Positions 24,292 through 36,060 of a stretch of 64,000 nucleotides of DNA are shown one piece after another; position 1 is the stretch's first letter, and the number at the start of each line of letters is the position of its first letter. Source of the stretch: Nemopilema nomurai (taxonomy: Eukaryota; Cnidaria; Scyphozoa; Rhizostomeae; Rhizostomatidae); the NCBI GenBank assembly GCA_003864495.1, contig ML133411.1:643237-707236 (forward strand), given 5' to 3'. The notes under the pieces were generated by a model, which saw nothing but the letters and a program-made list of their open reading frames with translations, was not told where the DNA came from and did no database searches. Position numbers and translations under genes: made by a program.

Positions 24292-27200
24292 ACTTGTCTC
24301 CTTTGGATCTAACATTTCCGGATATTGGAACAACACTGAACTGAGATTTGATAATATTATCATTGTATCCAACACTGTAAAGGTTTGGATTATCTCTTCT
24401 GCAACCTATAGCTCGTTGTTTGCCAAAATAATTTTCTAGATCATCTTGACAAAAACGTTCTGTCAACACATATTCTACACCAGCTTCCAAAAGATACTTG
24501 ACAACCTCAATTATTGAATATGTGGTGATCTGAAGACCTTCATAGGTTTGGCCTGATAAAAACATAGCTTGCTTGTTTGCTTTTGTGAAGTCACCTTCTC
24601 TTTCTTCTATTGATTGTTGCCAGTTCTGAAAATACTTAAGGAACTCATCTCTCAACCAAAGAAACCTTGGGTCTTGCAGTGATTCAAATGGTGCCAGGAA
24701 TGGCTTCTGCTTATGCTTGTACTCTACTGTATTTCTCACATTCATACAATCAAAAGACATATCCATTTTCTCACAAAAATCAGACGTGCCTTTTGCTTCT
24801 TTTGCCCCATATTCATTCAAAACCTTAGCCATGCTTGAACTTAGAACTTGTACAGCAAGATGAACACGCATTGCTGAGTATGGTGTAAGACTTACATGAT
24901 CATTGCTGAGCTTTGGTAGTAGCTTCAATCCACAATCAAGGTCTTCTTGGTAAATTTCATGTATGTGACTCCACAGCAAATAACAACCATTGTTCCACAA
25001 TAGCCTGGAAACGTTAGCGCAATTTGACTTTGCAAGATTATTTCTAGCTGTTTTCATGAGATGTGGTGCATCTGAAAAAAAGTAGACAAATCTGTCTGGG
25101 AAGAAAATGTTCACAGACCGATACACAACTCCTTTTCCAGCTTCACCATCCATCCCTCTATGCATCCTGAAAAATGCTCTATTTGATGACGCACCATCTG
25201 ACACAGTTGCAACCACTTGAAGGGAACAAGTGCCTTCTAAGATGGCAACAGCTCGCCAAAATAAAGGAAAGAGCTGAAAAGCACTTGCACCATTGGTAGC
25301 AAAGGTAGCAAAACTTGTCTCCTTTGGATCTAACATTTCCGGATATTGGAACAACACTGGACTGAGATTTGATAATATTATCATTGTATCCAACACTGTA
25401 AAGGTTTGGATTATCTCTTCTGCAACCTATAGCTCGTTGTTTGCCAAAATAATTTTCTAGATCATCTTGACAAAAACGTTCTGTCAACACATATTCTACA
25501 CCAGCTTCCAAAAGATACTTGACAACCTCAATTATTGAATATGTGGTGATCTGAAGACCTTCATAGGTTTGGCCTGATAAAAACATAGCTTGCTTGTTTG
25601 CTTTTGTGAAGTCACCTTCTCTTTCTTCTATTGATTGTTGCCAGTTCTGAAAATACTTAAGGAACTCATCTCTCAACCAAAGAAACCTTGGGTCTTGCAG
25701 TGATTCAAATGGTGCCAGGAATGGCTTCTGCTTATGCTTGTACTCTACTGTATTTCTCACATTCATACAATCAAAAAACATATCCATTTTCTCACAAAAA
25801 TCAGACGTGCCTTTTGCTTCTTTTGCCCCATATTCATTCAAAACCTTAGCCATGCTTGAACTTAGAACTTGTACAGCAAGATGAACACGCATTGCTGAGT
25901 ATGGTGTAAGACTTACATGATCATTGCTGAGCTTTGGTAGTAGCTTCAATCCACACTCAAGGTCTTCTTGGTAAATTTCATGTATGTGACTCCACAGCAA
26001 ATAACAACCATTGTTCCACAATAGCCTGGAAACGTTAGCGCAATGTGACTTTGCAAGATTATTTCTAGCTGTTTTCATGAGATGTGGTGCATCTGAAAAA
26101 AAGTAGACAAATCTGTCTGGGAAGAAAATGTTCACAGACCGATACACAACTCCTTTTCCAGCTTCACCATCCATCCCTCTATGCATCCTGAAAAATGCTC
26201 TATTTGATGACGCACCATCTGACACAGTTGCAACCACTTGAAGGGAACAAGTGCCTTCTAAGATGGCAACAGCTCGCCAAAATAAAGGAAAGAGCTGAAA
26301 AGCACTTGCACCATTGGTAGCAAAGGTAGCAAAACTTGTCTCCTTTGGATCTAACATTTCCGGATATTGGAACAACACTGAACTGAGATTTGATAATATT
26401 ATCATTGTATCCAACACTGTAAAGGTTTGGATTATCTCTTCTGCAACCTATAGCTCGTTGTTTGCCAAAATAATTTTCTAGATCATCTTGAGAAAAACGT
26501 TCTGCGAACACATATTCTACACCAGCTTCCAAAAGATACTTGACAACCTCAATTATTGAATATGTGGTGATCTGAAGACCTTCATAGGTTTGGCCTGATA
26601 AAAACATAGCTTGCTTGTTTGCTTTTGTGAAGTCACCTTCTCTTTCTTCTATTGATTGTTGCCAGTTCTGAAAATACTTAAGGAACTCATCTCTCAACCA
26701 AAGAAACCTTGGGTCTTGCAGTGATTCAAATGGTGCCAGGAATGGCTTCTGCTTATGCTTGTACTCTACTGTATTTCTCACATTCATACAATCAAAAAAC
26801 ATATCCATTTTCTCACAAAAATCAGACGTGCCTTTTGCTTCTTTTGCCCCATATTCATTCAAACCTTAGCCATGCTTGAACTTAGAACTTGTACAGCAAG
26901 ATGAACACGCATTGCTGAGTATGGTGTAAGACTTACATGATCATTGCTGAGCTTTGGTAGTAGCTTCAATCCACACTCAAGGTCTTCTTGGTAAATTTCA
27001 TGTATGTGACTCCACAGCAAATAACAACCATTGTTCCACAATAGCCTGGAAACGTTAGCGCAATTTGACTTTGCAAGATTATTTCTAGCTGTTTTCATGA
27101 GATGTGGTGCATCTGAAAAAAAGTAGACAAATCTGTCTGGGAAGAAAATGTTCACAGACCGATACACAACTCCTTTTCCAGCTTCACCATCCATCCCTCT

Positions 27201-27353
27201 ATGCATCCTGAAAAATGCTCTATTTGATGACGCACCATCTGACACAGTTGCAACCACTTGAAGGGAACAAGTGCCTTCTAAGATGGCAACAGCTCGCCAA
27301 AATAAAGGAAAGAGCTGAAAAGCACTTGCACCATTGGTAGCAAAGGTAGCAAA
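24292..27353. repeat. 1.02-kb tandem triplication inside the transposase gene
   Basis: Units 24292-25312, 25313-26333 and 26334-27353 are near identical (periods 1021, 1021 and 1020); I noticed only a handful of substitutions and a one-base deletion at 26859-26862. The outer edges, ACTTGTCTCC (24292) and ACTGTATGAC (27354), share only the bases ACT, so the breakpoint has 3-bp microhomology. The copies look recent. Collapse or expansion during assembly is a real alternative. Confidence 0.92.
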
Positions 27354-28870
27354 ACTGTATGACAGAGGATTCACTATCGATTTGACAAGAAACACAAGGA
27401 CATGACTAGCAAGTTCTTGAGCCTTAGCTAGTGTTTCATAGTTCACTTCAGTTTCACCAAGGTCCACAAAGCCAATCAATTCACCTGTATTTTTGTCCCA
27501 TACCAGGTCTTCCTGAATCTTCATTTCATCAAAACTGATTACAATATATCTTTCTACAGCACTGAAGCCTGCTGTTTTCTTTTGTAAATCAGCAACTATT
27601 TGAGCATTGAATCCTCTTGTTGGTCTGATATGATTACGATAATCACGTAAAGTGCGAAGACTTGGCAGAACCAAAATACCCGTCCCTTCCTTTTCATTTA
27701 GACGAATCTCTCGATACATTGAAGTGGACTTTGCAGCCAATGCCAGGCAAAACTTGATAACCATTGGATGATATCGCACCTGAGCTAATGGTTGCTGAAG
27801 GTATTTTTGCTGTTCTTCCCAGAACAATTTCATGAAAGGAGGAATTTTCCTCTGATCACAAGTACTGAACAGTGATTTCAAGTCAGCTCCAAGCTCTTGG
27901 CTGATGGGTTTTGTTGACTTTTCAATTTCATTTTTCATCTCTTGTAATTTAACTTGCAGCTGCTTACATTGCAAACGGTTTTCCTGTAGTGCTAATAATA
28001 TGCGCTGTGGATTTGTTGCTGACAATGGTGCTTTCAGTTTTGCAGGAGTGCTTGTGAGGTTTTGTTTTCTCTTTAACAGCTTCATCTCATATTGAAACTT
28101 TGTTTTACATTCACTGCAGGGAACTGGAGAAGTTTCATCCAGTAAAATGTGACACCTAATAGCACGCATAAATTCATCCTGCAATAGTGGCTGACTGTGT
28201 TCTGTAATAGTAGAAGGAATCTTTGGCACCACATGCATTTTCACATCACTTTTTGAACCTTCCTGGGTTAAAACAGTCAAGTCAAGACCAGGGCAGAGTA
28301 TAGAGTTCTCAATTTCCTTTATCAGTACAGTGAGAGTAACATTTTTCATGCTTCCTTTGCAACTCTCTATTATATGATTGTTTTTGGGCACCAACCAGCA
28401 AAATACTCGAATGAAAAAGGCTAAATCTTTATCCACATTTATTTCAAATTTTGGTATAGCATATTCGCCACCATTTTTTGTGATAAGACATGCATTTGGT
28501 AATTCTTTAATGATTACATCCAGTTTCAATGTCCTGATTCTTTTGATAAACTCTGCAAAGTCTTTGTAGCATGATTTTGTTTGTATTGATAAATCTGCAG
28601 CAGTTGCATATTCTCTTTTTGCTAAAAGATCACTAGAACGTCTAGCAGCAGTGGATGTTTTTGTGGTGATACTTTTCTTTGGCAGCAGCAGATGTGGAAT
28701 GACACCTTCTTTCAGTGTTTTTCGATTATTATCTGTACACAACAAAAAACGGAAAAAACAATTTAGTATGATAAGAACACAAAAGTGAAGTTCTTTAAAG
28801 GGTAAATGCAAAAATTTTCACTCTGGGAATTGCTTTTTCTATGCTGGGATTTAATGAGCTAGGACAGGAA

Positions 28871-29076
28871 CTAAGGGGGTGTCCTCTCCTCGATTAGCTT
28901 TGCTACTGAGAGACCTCCTTCTCAAAAATTCACCTTCATGCAAATTTCCTTTTTTTTCTGTTGTTATGTTTAGTCTTTAAACTTGTATTGTACCTTGTAG
29001 CCTATAGTTTATTTTAATTCTTTGACAAAATTTGTATGTAGTGGAATTTAAAATTACATATGAACTGAACTGATTG
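28871..29076. repeat. ~200-bp dispersed repeat, copy inside the P-element intron
   Basis: Starts AAGGGGGTGTCCTCTCC and ends near TGAACTGAACTGATTG. A second copy in the same orientation lies at 29771-29990, just outside the right end of the P-like transposon. Shared words include GATTAGCTTTGCTA, CCTCCTT and TTTAAAAT. Probably a short interspersed element; no TIR or coding sequence seen. Confidence 0.65.
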
Positions 29077-29770
29077 AAAAACAATGGAATGGGTGGGAAT
29101 GGGATTTGAGCACAATGGGAATGGGGTCACCAAAACAATAAGCTGGGAATGCCCCTGAAATGATTGGTAAAATTGGATTGAGGGCCCACCTTAATGACAA
29201 GTAACTGGGCCTGCAGTCCAATACCTACCAGGTAGACATTGGTCAATTTGAAAGGCTCCAAGTAACAGTAAAAAATAGAAAGGGGAAAATGTTTAATTTG
29301 ATAGCTTAAACTTTCAAATACTCACATTGGTACAATTCCTCCTGGTGAAAGTGTTGCTCGCAGATGTATACACGATCTTCTTCAATTTGCTTTCTCAGGT
29401 TTGCATCGACAACCCTGTCCCGGGTAATCACATTCAAAATCTCGCTTCTCCACTTCTTCGTTGTTTCATCTACAGCAGTAGGGACTTTGATAATTGATAT
29501 ACCTTTGTATTTCGGTGTTCTGCATGCTCCACAATTAAAAATTGCACAGTTAGCTCCTGGCATATCAAATCAAAATGACTAGGCGGTCGACATTACAAAT
29601 CTATGAAAGTACACATTGGCCTGAGAAGTGAGAACGTATTGCACTTACGGAAGTCTGGGCGCTAGCGCGTTGTCGGACAAATACATGGAACAAAAGGCTA
29701 TGTTCGCTTCCAGACTATCTCTTTTCTTATGACTATGAACTCACCCATATAGTTTCTAATTTATTGTCTA

Positions 29771-29990
29771 AAAAGGGGGTGCTGTCTCCTTGATTAGCTT
29801 TGCTATTGTGAGGGTTCCTCCTTAAGAATTCCCCTTCATACAAATCCTCCAATGTCATGTACCTTTGTTCTTTACTATATGTATCGTCTTATGTATTTAT
29901 TATCTGTATCTTGATTTGCATTCAGCAGTTTTGATTTGTATATAGAGAAATTTAAAATCAGTCAACTTAACTGAACAACTGAACTGAATG
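29771..29990. repeat. ~200-bp dispersed repeat, copy outside the P-element
   Basis: Direct-orientation partner of 28871-29076, diverged. It lies 35 bp beyond the right end of the transposon. The surrounding stretch, 29746-30140, shows no gene. Confidence 0.65.
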
Positions 29991-30140
29991 GAACCTAAAA
30001 TTATCAGAGGGAAGCCTAAACTCTTTGCATCCTGATCCACGTCGTTCGCCATCTTTGTTTCTTACAATTTCCAACCAGGTTGCTAAGGAGCTGGTCTAGA
30101 ACAATAGGTTCCAACCTGACACGCAAGGGCGATTGTAGTA

Positions 30141-31398
30141 ATGGCCGCCGCGTGGAAATGCAAAAGCTCGCATTGTTCCAAGGACAGTTTTCTCCTAGTT
30201 GTGCAAAGTTTGCAGAAAAGTGATAACAAGATATAAACACGCTCATTCCACAAGGAATTTTTTAGTCTCGCGATATGTGCAGCGGATGTGTAAGATAGGA
30301 GATGACAGGCGATGGCCTAAAAGTATGATTTTCAAATTTCTTAGAAATTTTTATCAAAACTTGCATGCCTTTTTCCCTCTTAGCATCAGACAACTTACAG
30401 TCTCTATATTTTTTACAGATGGCATACACATAAGCAAACAAAATAAAGGGAGTAAGTTATCTTAACCACTTCCCAAAAAAATTTCTGAAGCCATATGGTC
30501 GGGTGGAGGCATATCCGGCAGAGCAGATAGCACTTTCACACCTGAGGCCAGAAGGCTGTGAGTGGCTGAGGAGGCCCCATGTGGCCACATCAGAGCTATC
30601 CTCTATAATAACAGAAAATATAGAGGTGTTCAAAAAGCCTAGCAGCCTTCTATTAGACGAAATCAAAATAAATGAATTTACAGACAGCATACAGCCTCTG
30701 GTACAACTTTTAAGTGCCAACTGACATCGAAAGACGAAATCTGCTATTATCTTTAACAAATCCAGGTGACAAACTGGCAGCACAACTCGACGAATGTGTT
30801 GAGCTTGGTGCTGCACTGTTCAGTATTGGCATTAACTATAAGGTGGCACAGACACTAATTTCAAATCCACACCAGTATACTGATTTAATGACGTTTACAC
30901 CCAACCCAGAACCTAAATTTAAAACATCGAAAAATATTATTGACCTACTGCCCCTACTTCATTGCACAAAAGCAAACTTCACTATTTCATCACCCAACAT
31001 TTTGTCCTTAACCTTGCAACTTCAGACCAAGGAAACCACCTATCCCAATGTACCAACATCATCCCAACCACGTGCTGCAACAGAGTCATTAACCAATCAA
31101 CTTTCATCCAAACCAACATTCAACACAACAACAATTTCTTAAAATTTACCAAGCCATCGCCCATCTTCTTCCACCTGCTCAACCTCCTTCACCATCACAA
31201 CCTTAAAAACTGAACGCTCCTACAGTGTCTGTGCCACACCCACCGCCAACCAATAAAAATGATAAAAAGGAAGATGAGGACGAGGTGAACACCACAAGAA
31301 TCAAAAAAAGAAAATGCTGTGTCCTCACTGACGACGAAGATGCTACCAAGAAAAAGGGAAATCTAAAAGGAAAAAGCAAGAAAATAGAGGAGAAATGA
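30141..31398 (+). pseudogene. Unidentified broken gene with lysine-rich tail
   Basis: I do not recognise this gene. A possible first exon starts at an ATG in good context (MAAAWKCKSSHCSKDSFLLV). After an intron-like stretch with a T-rich ACAG acceptor near 30420, a frame from about 30456 to 30722 encodes ALSHLRPEGCEWLRRPHVAT; the next frame (30717-31142) continues with PGDKLAAQLDECVELGAALF and a Thr/Ser-rich part. A third frame (to 31398) gives a Pro-rich then charged tail (KKEDEDEVNTTRIKKRK, GNLKGKSKKIEEK). Shifts near 30722 and 31100 and a TAA at 31204 break it. Two shorter relatives of the LRRP segment lie at about 33,155 and 41,755. The repetition points to a mobile-element gene, but its function is unknown. 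Confidence 0.45.
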
Positions 31399-31941
31399 CT
31401 ATGAGACAATTTATTATTTTATAGACTCTCTGCCATTGGTTTTTTTCCGTAAACCGAAGTTTTATTGAGTCTTTTCTGCGTTTGGTGAAGAAAATAATTT
31501 GGTTTTGGAGGGTGGGTAGAACGGGCTGAATTTTGTGGCACGTGATCATCCCTTTGGTAACTTTTCTGACACCCCTAGATTTAAACTTGTAAATACTAAG
31601 GGATCGATAGGCCATGCTTTCACAGTTTGTAGTCATACTAAAAATCAAAATCAAGAGAGCTTTTACCCTTTTGTTTTACATGAGATTTCTGTTCTGATTG
31701 AGCTCACCTTAGGAAACCTGCGTTATCATTTAACAGATGTGCCGCCCCAGCCAAACTCTCGACCTGATAGTGTCTTCGGCTAGGATCGACCTGCCGAACG
31801 AGGCCTTAATGCCAGAAAGTGAGCCGTGAGGCTCGCTTCTGCTAAACCGAATAAGTAAAAAAACGATAAGAGTAGTGGTATTTTATTTTCGCATTGCTGC
31901 TCCCACTTATCCTACACCTCTCATGTCTTTTCACAGAATCA

Positions 31942-31979
<38 letters not shown>

Positions 31980-31986
31980 GATTTTG

Positions 31987-32036
<50 letters not shown>

Positions 32037-32037
32037 T

Positions 32038-32080
<43 letters not shown>

Positions 32081-32635
32081 TGAGACATTTGGCTACGCTA
32101 AGAGAGTCATAGTTTCTCCCGCCGTTTACCAGCGCTTGGTTGAATTTCTTCACTTTGACATTCAGAGCCCTGGGCAGAAGTCACTATTTTGACAACGCCA
32201 AATTCGTATTCTCTATAACTTTTTGTGAAAATATCCTTAAAAGTTACAGAAAATAAACTGGTTATTTTTTTCAGAAAATACACTCTTTCTGCTATAAGGG
32301 ATCAGTATAGAAATAATGAAAGCTGCCCCGGAACTGAACTATAGTCAAACAATTGCTAATGGCATTTCTGATTAGTAGCATGTTGACGGTCTTCATTCGC
32401 CGTTGGCTTTTTGTGTCAACTCTCTCAAGGATATTTACCGAATTCACATTTTTCTGCTATGAGGCTTATGTATGCAAACGTGAAAAGGCAACAAGATCTT
32501 GAGGGGACAAGATTTCCCGCATTTTTTTCTTTCATGTCAACAAGTATAACATAATGTATCTAGCATGTAAGTTTCACTTTGTTATAAATAACTGTCTTGA
32601 TAAAAGTAATCACGTGACTTTAATTTTCCACTTTC
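31399..32635. other. No assignable gene
   Basis: An 83-codon plus-strand frame (31535-31783) ends TDVPPQPNSRPDSVFG and reads like the tail of a real protein, but I cannot name it and nothing supports it upstream. The rest is AT-rich with no repeat partner or RNA gene that I can see. Confidence 0.3.
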
Positions 32636-33260
32636 CAGGTAGGGATGGGCACTTTTTGGACGGTTTTTCGATTTTATTTACATTGTTTCGAATCAAATGT
32701 ATTCACATTGTATACCAATGGAAAAAGAACGACGAGATCTATCTAATGGTATGTGTTTCATCCCGTTCGATGCAATTTGATAACCTTTGAGAGCAAAAGT
32801 CTACATTTGCACCATGGTTTAACAGTTCAAAGGCTCGTTTTTTTTCTTTCAGGAGTACACTACGTCTCAAAACTATCATTTGTTTCTTGAACTTCTGACG
32901 AGAACATGCTTTTTTCTAACTTTTGCTTTGAAGATCATTTACCAAGGTTTGTACGTCTTCTACTCTTGTTCCACATTTTATGTTTAATATATGGTAAGTT
33001 CATATCACAATAGTTCGTGTTTACTAGTGAATTCTTCTTAGTGATTCTACTTCACTTTTATAGATGAATCGTATTGTTTCGCAAAAGCCAAACGAAGTAC
33101 TGAGGGGCAATCAAGACCCCATTTGTCAACACCGTGTTTGCAAGTATTTGTCCGGAAAGCTGCGAGTCGTTAAGGAGGCCAGCTGTAGCCAAGTCGGAAT
33201 TGTGCAGTACGGTCACTCAAAATTTGCAGGTCTGGTTAGTCAAAAGGGCTTATTAAAACA
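32636..33260 (+). repeat. Long direct repeat, copy 1 (partner at 41216)
   Basis: About 625 bp matching 41216-41870 in the same orientation, starting AGGGATGGGCACTTTTTG and ending GTCAAAAGGGCTTATTAAAA. It includes an acceptor-like CACTTTTATAG before ATGAATCGTAT, then a frame fragment resembling part of the gene at 30.5 kb (PESCESLRRPAVAKSE). Diverged, with scattered indels. The copies are 8.6 kb apart. They do not look like LTRs of one element, because the sequence between them contains unrelated genes on both strands. Confidence 0.75.
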
Positions 33261-34639
33261 AGATTTTTTGGCCAGCTCTCCGATGACATGAATCCTCTTC
33301 TCTGAATACTTGCACCATTTAATAAAAATGCACGAGTAACCCCTGGTGAGAAAGAGTTCCCGGGAGCTCTTGTTGAAATTTATCTACATGTGCTTTTAGT
33401 CTAATAAATACATCCCTTTCAGAAGTCGGCTGCATTTGTAGGCTCTGCACTGGGCAAAAACCTTTCCACTGGCCGACCGGCCAACCATCTATCCAGACGG
33501 TGTCCAGCGCCAAGAAGCAAGCAAGCATGCGCTGGCAACTGTCAAACGCCTGTTTGCTTCGCCTGTTAGCACACCGTCTCTGCAACAGCAGCTGCAACAA
33601 GACCACCGCCATCAAGCCTTGTTTGGTTACAGAGATAGAATCCCTTGATTGATTTTGGACCACGTTGCACCAAGGCTTAGGCAAAATTTTGCTCATCTTT
33701 GCTTAAAAAGTCCTTAAATATAGCACAAAAGTTAGTAAAATATATCATTTGAAAGAGCATTGAAATATCTTAGAGATTATACCGATTTTTTTTACATATT
33801 AAATACAGAAGCGGAACTATAGCAGTTTCAATCTCATATTTGTAAGAAAATCCGTGATAAGTAAACAAAATTTGAGATAATCTCTCTCATTCGTAGCCAT
33901 CGCTTCTATTGAATAGATCTGTTTCCTACTGCTCGAAGTAATATATTGTTACAGAGTTTTATTGCAATAATGCTGTATATTTTAGTGTATTCTAGCATAT
34001 ATTGTATTCTTCTATATTTGGCTTTTGCTTTACTTCATTCTTTATTAATGCTGGCTTCGTAATTTGAATATCTTTTCAGCTTCTTCCGCCATTTTACATA
34101 CTTTTCATATTCCATCTTTACAATGTAATTACGTTTCTATACTTTCATTATTATTATTATAATTTTTTATTCGTTTTTAGTACGCTACCCACATCATCCA
34201 GCACTGTCAGTTTTATACAAAAGACTAAATTTGAAGGTATTCACTTTTATACATTTTGAAAAATATATACATAATTTTAACAAAGACATGCATTTGGCTT
34301 CATAATAGCAGGCCCTAACACAAATTTAAACTAAATAATCGCGTAAATATATCTTCCTCTTTTTACCACTTGCTTTTCACTATTTTTGAAATTTCTTGAC
34401 ATGGGCCCAAAATGGAAAGATGAAAATGTTCAGGAATATTGGAATTCTATATTTTTTGCAATCCTTGCAATTATGGCATGCAACAAACGAAAAGCTATTT
34501 TCTTTGTATGATAATTGCACACCATATTTACAGCACCATCTTACTCTGCTTCAAATTGCATTTTGGATTCGATATTTATCTTGGGAGAAATGCAACAATT
34601 GTCACTCTTTAAGCATGCTGCCATTGTATCCATACTTTA
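33261..34639. other. No assignable gene
   Basis: Very AT-rich. A 125-codon minus-strand frame (33319-33696) has no recognisable domain, biased composition and no repeat support, so I leave it out. A short plus frame at 34399 (MGPKWKDENVQEYWNS) may belong to the Helitron-type fragment that follows. Confidence 0.3.
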
Positions 34640-35439
34640 TAACAAGTTTCAAATCTTCCAAAACAATACGTTGTGTATGTGAACGTGGACGATATCATGT
34701 TACAGAACCCCAGCAGATACCGATTGCACTGACAAACCTTAACAAGGAAGACATAAAATACCTTCTCCTTTTACATTAGATACCGGAAAGTATGAGGTTG
34801 TGCGATACGTATATAGGGTCCATAATGCAATGCTCTCTCTTAATGTGCCAGAGACTACAGTTGAGAAGCTTATTAATTTCGTTTCTAACGAGAATGCCAG
34901 GTTGAGATGCAGGACAGCATACAATTTTTTAATGAATGACAACCGATCGTGATAAAAAATGTATGTAGAAAAACATCAATACTTACTCTCCTCCTTCTCC
35001 AAAAAGCCTCTGAAAACAGATGTCTTTCTTTGGGAAGCTATAGAATATTTCCTAGTTGTAAAATCTGTTTTATAACGAAATGCCTTGGTCCTATTATTGA
35101 TTATTGTCAGAATTATGATTTGCTTCATTTTATTTTTGCAAAATATATGTTCAAGACCATAAGGGGAGCCATTAACACAGTTCAGCATTTAAATGTTTCT
35201 CGCTTCCATTCACTGTCCAATAAGTCTTTCTCCCCAGCTTTCTGGAAATGGCAGCATAGGCACTTTTTCGACGTTGTAAGACAGTTTGGATTGCCAACAT
35301 CATCACTTTTTCCCGATCCGAATGGACATTTCCGGCACCGCAATGGCTCTTAAACAAACGCCAATATTATAAATTGCCACCTACAAAAACAGCATTGTTT
35401 AAATCCATTCATTTTGCTCATTTGCTTGAACAAGGCTAG
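34640..35439 (+). pseudogene. Helitron-type replicase, N-terminal fragment
   Basis: Three successive frames read like the region before and into the Helitron-like N-terminal domain. First IRCVCERGRYHVTEPQQIP and LTNLNKEDIKYLLLL, ending at a TAG near 34778. Then, one frame over, YEVVRYVYRVHNAMLSLNVP and LRCRTAYNFLMNDNRS, ending near 34951. Last, FWKWQHRHFFDVVRQFGLPT (about 35240-35303), which after a one-base shift continues ITFSRSEWTFPAPQWL and ends at 35437-35439. The last block corresponds to the GKPDIFLTMTANPNWPEV block of the Helitron at 12 kb but belongs to a different subfamily. No HUH, Y2 or helicase part follows, so only the N-terminal third remains. Confidence 0.5.
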
Positions 35440-36060
35440 TTGTCAAAGGCTACTTGTGTGGCAGTAAGAATGAGAAATGTCTGCCCAATGTCAGACATCG
35501 CAAGCTATTTATTCAAACGTCAATTAAGAACTCTAAAATTGTTTATTAACTAAATATTCGATAGGAAATTTTGGAAGCCACTCTTAGTAGAAAACACTAA
35601 CCAGTAGTGGCTTGTTGAGAAGGTTGTAACATCTTAAAGAATGTCTTGAAGGATGTTAATTTCTGATTCCCTTCAAGACGGAATCTTCCCCATTGGCCAT
35701 TGAAATCCTCTCGGCTAAAGTTGCAGAGTTTCTAATATAGGCCCTTGTTACAAGATAGCCGCCAGTCATGGAATACAAAGCAGCCCATAACGAAAATGCA
35801 TTCTCCAAGAATGTTGATAGGGGCGTGTCTTCAATGAGAGCACACAACACTTGCTTTGCGTTTTTTTTCGTTGGGACTGTGTGCTCGTTCTTTGGACTAA
35901 ATTTTGACAGTTTGACTGTCAAATCCTTTAGTTGTGCAACTGGACCAGCCACCTTTATACTAGAATACACCTTTCCCGAATTCCATTAGCCTCGTATCCC
36001 AATCACCTGGAATCGAGGACAGGCTTGACAAAATTTGTTTGTTTGGTCGTAGCGGAAATC
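35440..36060. other. No firm gene; possible minus-strand coding block
   Basis: A 104-codon minus-strand frame (35656-35970, for example LIEDTPLSTFLENAFSLWAA) has coding-like composition but no domain that I know. It could be a terminal part of the ISL2EU-like element or an unrelated fragment. Confidence 0.25.

Larger units (their letters stand above)
24230..29563 (-). pseudogene. P-like THAP-domain transposase with triplicated 3' part
   Basis: Exon 1 (29563-29326) encodes a THAP zinc finger: C6-x4-C11, then C68-x2-H71 (ICEQHF). An intron (28733-29325, GTGAGT to GTACAG) leads to exon 2. There a coiled-coil-like stretch is followed by the RNase H-like P-element core: [10 protein letters not shown] (first Asp, near 27528), a GTP-insertion-like middle, and [15 protein letters not shown] (second Asp). 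The true C-terminus, SEEPLTKRKKCAKSDL, ends at 24230. The last ~340 codons occur three times in tandem; reading from exon 2, the frame breaks at 26859-26862 in the first copy met because one A is missing, and each junction also shifts frame. As it stands the gene cannot make a normal transposase. The nearest well-known relatives are Drosophila P transposase and vertebrate THAP9. Confidence 0.88.
21717..29736. mobile_element. Complete-length P-like (THAP) DNA transposon, 8.0 kb
   Basis: The two ends are inverted copies: the first 35 bases (starting ATAGTCATAAGAAAAGAG) match perfectly, and similarity continues to about base 48. Both sides carry the same nine bases, GAACTCACC (21708-21716 and 29737-29745), as a target-site duplication; P elements usually make 8 bp, so one base may be ambiguous. 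Inside are two convergent genes, each starting close to its own end: a zinc-finger accessory gene (plus, from 21839) and a THAP transposase (minus, from 29563). Between their 3' ends (23294-24229) is AT-rich spacer with a short inverted pair (GTACTGTCA/TGACAGTAC near 23490). Confidence 0.9.

Noticed and set aside
25179..26417. 412-codon frame spanning two triplication units as a fused novel protein
   Set aside because: It opens with out-of-frame reading of the upstream unit and ends in out-of-frame reading of the next; only the middle is genuine transposase sequence.
30010..30140. Plus-strand promoter with CpG-rich start before the ATG at 30141
   Set aside because: Only modestly GC-richer than its surroundings, with no TATA or initiator that I could defend; not listed as a feature.
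33319..33696. 125-codon minus-strand frame
   Set aside because: No domain, no splice context, no repeat partner and biased composition in AT-rich sequence.
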